53,712 nucleotides of DNA from Candidatus Omnitrophica bacterium UBA6233. GTDB taxonomy: Bacteria > Omnitrophota > Gorgyraeia > Gygaellales > Profunditerraquicolaceae. The stretch is from contig DJWJ01000030.1 of the NCBI GenBank assembly GCA_002440965.1, forward strand, positions 1 to 53,712. Direction: 5' to 3'. Shown in pieces: positions 51,454 through 53,712 of the stretch. How positions within the stretch are numbered: the first letter of the stretch is position 1; each line of letters opens with the position of its first letter. The notes under the pieces are model-generated. The model was given only the letters and a program-made list of their open reading frames with translations. It searched no databases and was not told the origin of the DNA. The translations under genes and the position numbers were made by a program.

Positions 51454-51787
51454 ATACAAAACGTTATGCGAAGTCTTATTCAGTGGCAATTATCCTGAGA
51501 TATTCCTTTCTAGCAAGGGCTTTTTTAATCTATAGGCGGATTCTGTCTTTGATAAGCCTATTTTTAGCTTATGGGGAGTTAAAATATCTTGATATACTAA
51601 AGCGCGGAAGTTATAATCATTTCTATCGAGGCATAGTTTTTAAAAAGATAAGAGTATTTTTAAGCCTCTCATCTTCCTAGAAACTAAAGGACAGGGATAG
51701 AAAAAGTTTCAACTTGAAGCGGTATCGAGCGTTGAGAGAAATAAAAAGTAAGAGAGTTGGTGTTGTGAACTAGAAGGAGGTATGTTT
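51454..51787. other. Intergenic stretch with promoter and long leader of the outer-membrane protein gene
   Basis: No convincing gene here; a 65-residue frame at 51483-51680 lacks a ribosome binding site. It holds the promoter at 51589-51617 and a 164-base leader in which GAGGC (near 51629) can pair with GCCTC (near 51664), competing with a CTCTCATC/GATAAGAG pairing. Confidence 0.5.
51589..51617 (+). promoter_or_regulatory. sigma70 promoter of the outer-membrane protein gene
   Basis: TTGATA (51589-51594), 17-base spacer, perfect TATAAT (51612-51617). Predicts transcription from about 51624 and a 5' leader of about 164 bases. Confidence 0.7.
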
Positions 51788-52840
51788 ATGCTGGCCAGAG
51801 TTATGATTTTTGTTTTAGCCGTCCTTTGTGTATATCCAGCCGTATATGCTGCCAACCTTGGTCATTATTCTCCTGATTCCAATGGTGTGCGAGATTACCT
51901 GATGTCTTCGAAGAAGGGTTTCTCCCTTTCCGCTTATAACAAATATTATGCCAGCGATGGTTTTAGAGGGCCGGGCGGAAGTAAATTTGATTCACTATCT
52001 GCTTCGGGTACGGCAACTAAGTATATTAATGTCGGGAGTAAATCGATACCCGTGACTATTAACGGAGATGCTTCCGCTAATTTTGATTTTAGTCTGGATA
52101 ATTTCATGCAGACGTTTGATTTGACCTGGGTGCCAAACGTAAAATTCTTAGGCGCTGATTATGCTTTGGTTATTTCTCCGTCATGGGGATATGCGCGGTT
52201 TAAGGCGAAAGCGCAAGCGAACTCTGCCTGTGCCATTTCTGTCGGCAATATCACCAAATCTCTTAGCGCCGGAGGTTCAACGGATTTTATGGAGCAAAAT
52301 ACAGGTTTTGGTGATTTATATGTTCAACCGCTCTGGTTTGCTTGGCGGGGTCAACATTACGATATTGGTTTAAGTTACGGTTTTTACGCCCCGACCGGTT
52401 ATTACGATAAAGATAGTATTGCAAATATCGGTTTTGGTTTTTGGACTCAACAGGTCCAGGCGAACATATTCTATTTTCCTTCCGCTAATCATTCTACCGC
52501 ATTCGTTATCCGGCCGACCTATGAATGGAACTCCAGAAAAATCGACGAGGATGTCCAGCCCGGCCAAACGATTACGTTTGAATATGGCGTATCACATTAT
52601 GTTCATCCGCGCGCCGAAATAGCCATACTCGGCTATAATCAGCTGCAACTTACCGGAGAGCGCGGAAGTGCAGCTACTAATAAAAAAGCGCTAAGCTATA
52701 CCGCTGGAGTAGGCGCGTTAATCAACTGGTGGATTATTGAGAATAAATGTTCCTTAACTGCCAAGTTTAATGCAGAGTATGCAACGAAATTCAACTTCCG
52801 GGGAGACGCTTGGTCGCTTAATGCAGTATGGATTTTTTAA
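51788..52840 (+). CDS. Outer-membrane beta-barrel protein (phenol-degradation MetA/SphA-type family)
   Basis: 350 residues from the second ATG (51788), seven bases after AAGGAGG; the ATG at 51782 would leave only one base of spacing. Signal peptide (residues 1-20), then alternating strands rich in aromatic girdle residues (DLYVQPLWFAWRGQHYDIGL, FGFWTQQVQANIFYFPSA) and a C-terminal Phe, the outer-membrane insertion signal. The pattern fits the MetA-pathway phenol-degradation protein family, thought to be small-molecule channels. Substrate unknown; long structured leader suggests post-transcriptional control. Confidence 0.78.
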   Translation: MLARVMIFVLAVLCVYPAVYAANLGHYSPDSNGVRDYLMSSKKGFSLSAYNKYYASDGFRGPGGSKFDSLSASGTATKYINVGSKSIPVTINGDASANFDFSLDNFMQTFDLTWVPNVKFLGADYALVISPSWGYARFKAKAQANSACAISVGNITKSLSAGGSTDFMEQNTGFGDLYVQPLWFAWRGQHYDIGLSYGFYAPTGYYDKDSIANIGFGFWTQQVQANIFYFPSANHSTAFVIRPTYEWNSRKIDEDVQPGQTITFEYGVSHYVHPRAEIAILGYNQLQLTGERGSAATNKKALSYTAGVGALINWWIIENKCSLTAKFNAEYATKFNFRGDAWSLNAVWIF

Positions 52841-52904
52841 AAAAATTATCGTTTTGGTCAAAATAATCAGGAACCGGAGAGAAGTTAAAAAGCAGGAGGA
52901 AGGG

Positions 52905-53030
52905 ATGGGAGTCAAGAAAACAGGAGAAAAATACCGTTGTAACGTGTGTGGGAATGAGGTAGTGGTGACAAAAGTAGGCGGAGGAGAATTAGTTTGCTGC
53001 AATAAGCCCATGGAAAAGATTGAAGGGTAA
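52905..53030 (+). CDS. Desulforedoxin-like small iron protein
   Basis: 41 residues from the ATG at 52905, four bases after AGGAGGA; longer in-frame starts lie in the outer-membrane gene. CNVCGNE and ELVCCNKPM provide the four cysteines (C-x2-C and C-C) of a desulforedoxin/desulfoferrodoxin N-terminal iron centre. It is a small electron carrier of anaerobes and stands just ahead of rubrerythrin. Confidence 0.85.
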   Translation: MGVKKTGEKYRCNVCGNEVVVTKVGGGELVCCNKPMEKIEG

Positions 53031-53043
53031 GGAGGATATGGTA

Positions 53044-53622
53044 ATGAGTAAATCAGTTAAGGGCACCAGGACGGAGAAAAATCTTTTAGCGGCGTTTGCC
53101 GGAGAAGCGCAGGCGCGCAACAGATACACATATTTTGCCAGCGTGGCGCGAAAAGAGGGATTTGAGCAGATTGCCAATATTTTTATTGAGACCGCGGAAA
53201 ACGAAAAAGAGCATGCCAAGGTATTCTTTAAATATCTTGAAGGCGGAGATGTGGAAATCACCGCATCTTATCCTGCCGGCACGATCAAAGATACTAAAGC
53301 TAATCTTGAACAGGCCGCTTCCGGAGAGAATATGGAGTGGACGGTCCTTTATGCGGATTTTGCCAAGATAGCAAAAGATGAAGGGTTCTCCGACATAGCG
53401 CGTTCTTTTGACCAGATATCAAAAGTAGAGAAATTCCACGAGGCAAGATATAGAAAATTGATTAATAATATCGTGAATTCAGAAGTGTTTAAGAAGATGA
53501 CGTCGGCAAAATGGCATTGTATAAATTGTGGTTATGTTTTTGAAGGGAATGAGGCTCCTAAAGAATGTCCTGCCTGCAAGCACCCACAGTCATTTTACGA
53601 AGCATTGGCAGAAAATTATTAA
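53044..53622 (+). CDS. rbr: Rubrerythrin
   Basis: 192 residues from the ATG at 53044, seven bases after GGAGGA; the ATG at 53038 is too close to it. Diiron four-helix bundle: FAGEAQARNRYTYFAS, ETAENEKEHAKVFFKY (ExxH) and VEKFHEARYRKL (ExxH); then a C-terminal rubredoxin domain with CINCGYVFEG and CPACKHP. It reduces hydrogen peroxide with electrons via rubredoxin-type centres. Adjacent to the desulforedoxin-like gene, a likely electron donor. Confidence 0.96.
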   Translation: MSKSVKGTRTEKNLLAAFAGEAQARNRYTYFASVARKEGFEQIANIFIETAENEKEHAKVFFKYLEGGDVEITASYPAGTIKDTKANLEQAASGENMEWTVLYADFAKIAKDEGFSDIARSFDQISKVEKFHEARYRKLINNIVNSEVFKKMTSAKWHCINCGYVFEGNEAPKECPACKHPQSFYEALAENY

Positions 53623-53648
53623 AAATAGAAAATCTAAAAAAGTTAAGC

Positions 53649-53678
53649 TTGATATTTTATTGGCTAATATGATACAAT
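53649..53678 (+). promoter_or_regulatory. Possible promoter at the window end
   Basis: TTGATA (53649-53654), 18-base spacer, TACAAT (53673-53678) in AT-rich sequence. It would drive a gene beyond the window. Confidence 0.35.
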
Positions 53679-53712
53679 TTAAACATAAAAAAGACATCCT
53701 ATAAAGAGTAAA

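Noticed and set aside
51483..51680. 65-residue frame upstream of the outer-membrane gene.
   Set aside because: No ribosome binding site, and a strong promoter lies inside it; composition does not look coding.

Overview
The window reads as a chromosomal contig from an uncultured Gram-negative-type (diderm) bacterium. Envelope genes show this: LptF/LptG, LolC/LolD, MlaE/F/D, a beta-barrel outer-membrane protein and a lipobox-bearing M48 protease. Several gene blocks nevertheless follow a Firmicutes-like order (lysS, mcsA-mcsB-clpC-radA-yacL-like-ispD-ispF-cysE-cysS, then tmk-holB-ricT-metG-tatD). Together with rubrerythrin, a desulforedoxin-like protein and many near-identical palindromic intergenic elements, this fits a candidate phylum such as Omnitrophota. 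That assignment is an inference; no rRNA gene is present to test it.

Layout. 1-1.3 kb: 3' end of a large surface or tail-like protein with an S74 self-cleaving chaperone domain, closed by a REP-like hairpin. 1.3-4.8 kb: two half-size lycopene-cyclase-domain proteins, a TPR protein, and a divergent polyprenyl synthase / UbiA prenyltransferase pair. 4.8-9.1 kb: NDH-2-like flavoprotein, ECF T and A subunits without a visible S subunit, thioredoxin-DsbD fusion, DUF1573 protein. 9.3-16.9 kb: htpX, lysS, lolC, lolD, ilvE and mcsAB, nearly all separated by one palindromic element. 16.9-31.4 kb: clpC, mlaEFD, radA, PIN-TRAM, ispDF, cysE, cysS, tmk, holB, ricT, metG. 31.4-37.7 kb: tatD, a DUF362 ferredoxin, mtnA, thiL, tsaE, tsaB, alr. 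37.7-40.7 kb on the minus strand: lptG, lptF, comF-like. 41-47.7 kb: deacetylase, ArnT-like glycosyltransferase, pyrE, HI0933-type flavoprotein, a Maf-M48 protease fusion, and a clan-A glycoside hydrolase. 47.7-51.3 kb: an arsenic-type efflux operon behind a 26-bp palindromic operator. 51.3-53.7 kb: tRNA-Leu(CAG), an outer-membrane beta-barrel protein, desulforedoxin-like protein, rubrerythrin.

Three themes stand out. (1) Eleven copies of a 105-140-bp palindrome with TTAATGACAAA-type ends fill almost every gap longer than 100 bp, and in several cases supply the stop codon of the upstream gene. (2) Several transcription units have strong sigma70-type promoters placed so close to the start codon that their mRNAs should be leaderless or nearly so. 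(3) One uninterrupted ORF joins the cytosolic nucleotide-housekeeping enzyme Maf to a lipobox and an M48 metalloprotease, an architecture I do not know from described proteins.

Working together: the Lol, Lpt and Mla parts build and maintain the outer membrane; McsA/McsB/ClpC mark and degrade damaged proteins; IspD/IspF feed isoprenoid precursors to the polyprenyl synthase and possibly the UbiA and cyclase genes; the permease/thioredoxin/ArsG/ACR3 operon exports arsenicals; rubrerythrin and the desulforedoxin-like protein point to an anaerobe handling oxidative stress.
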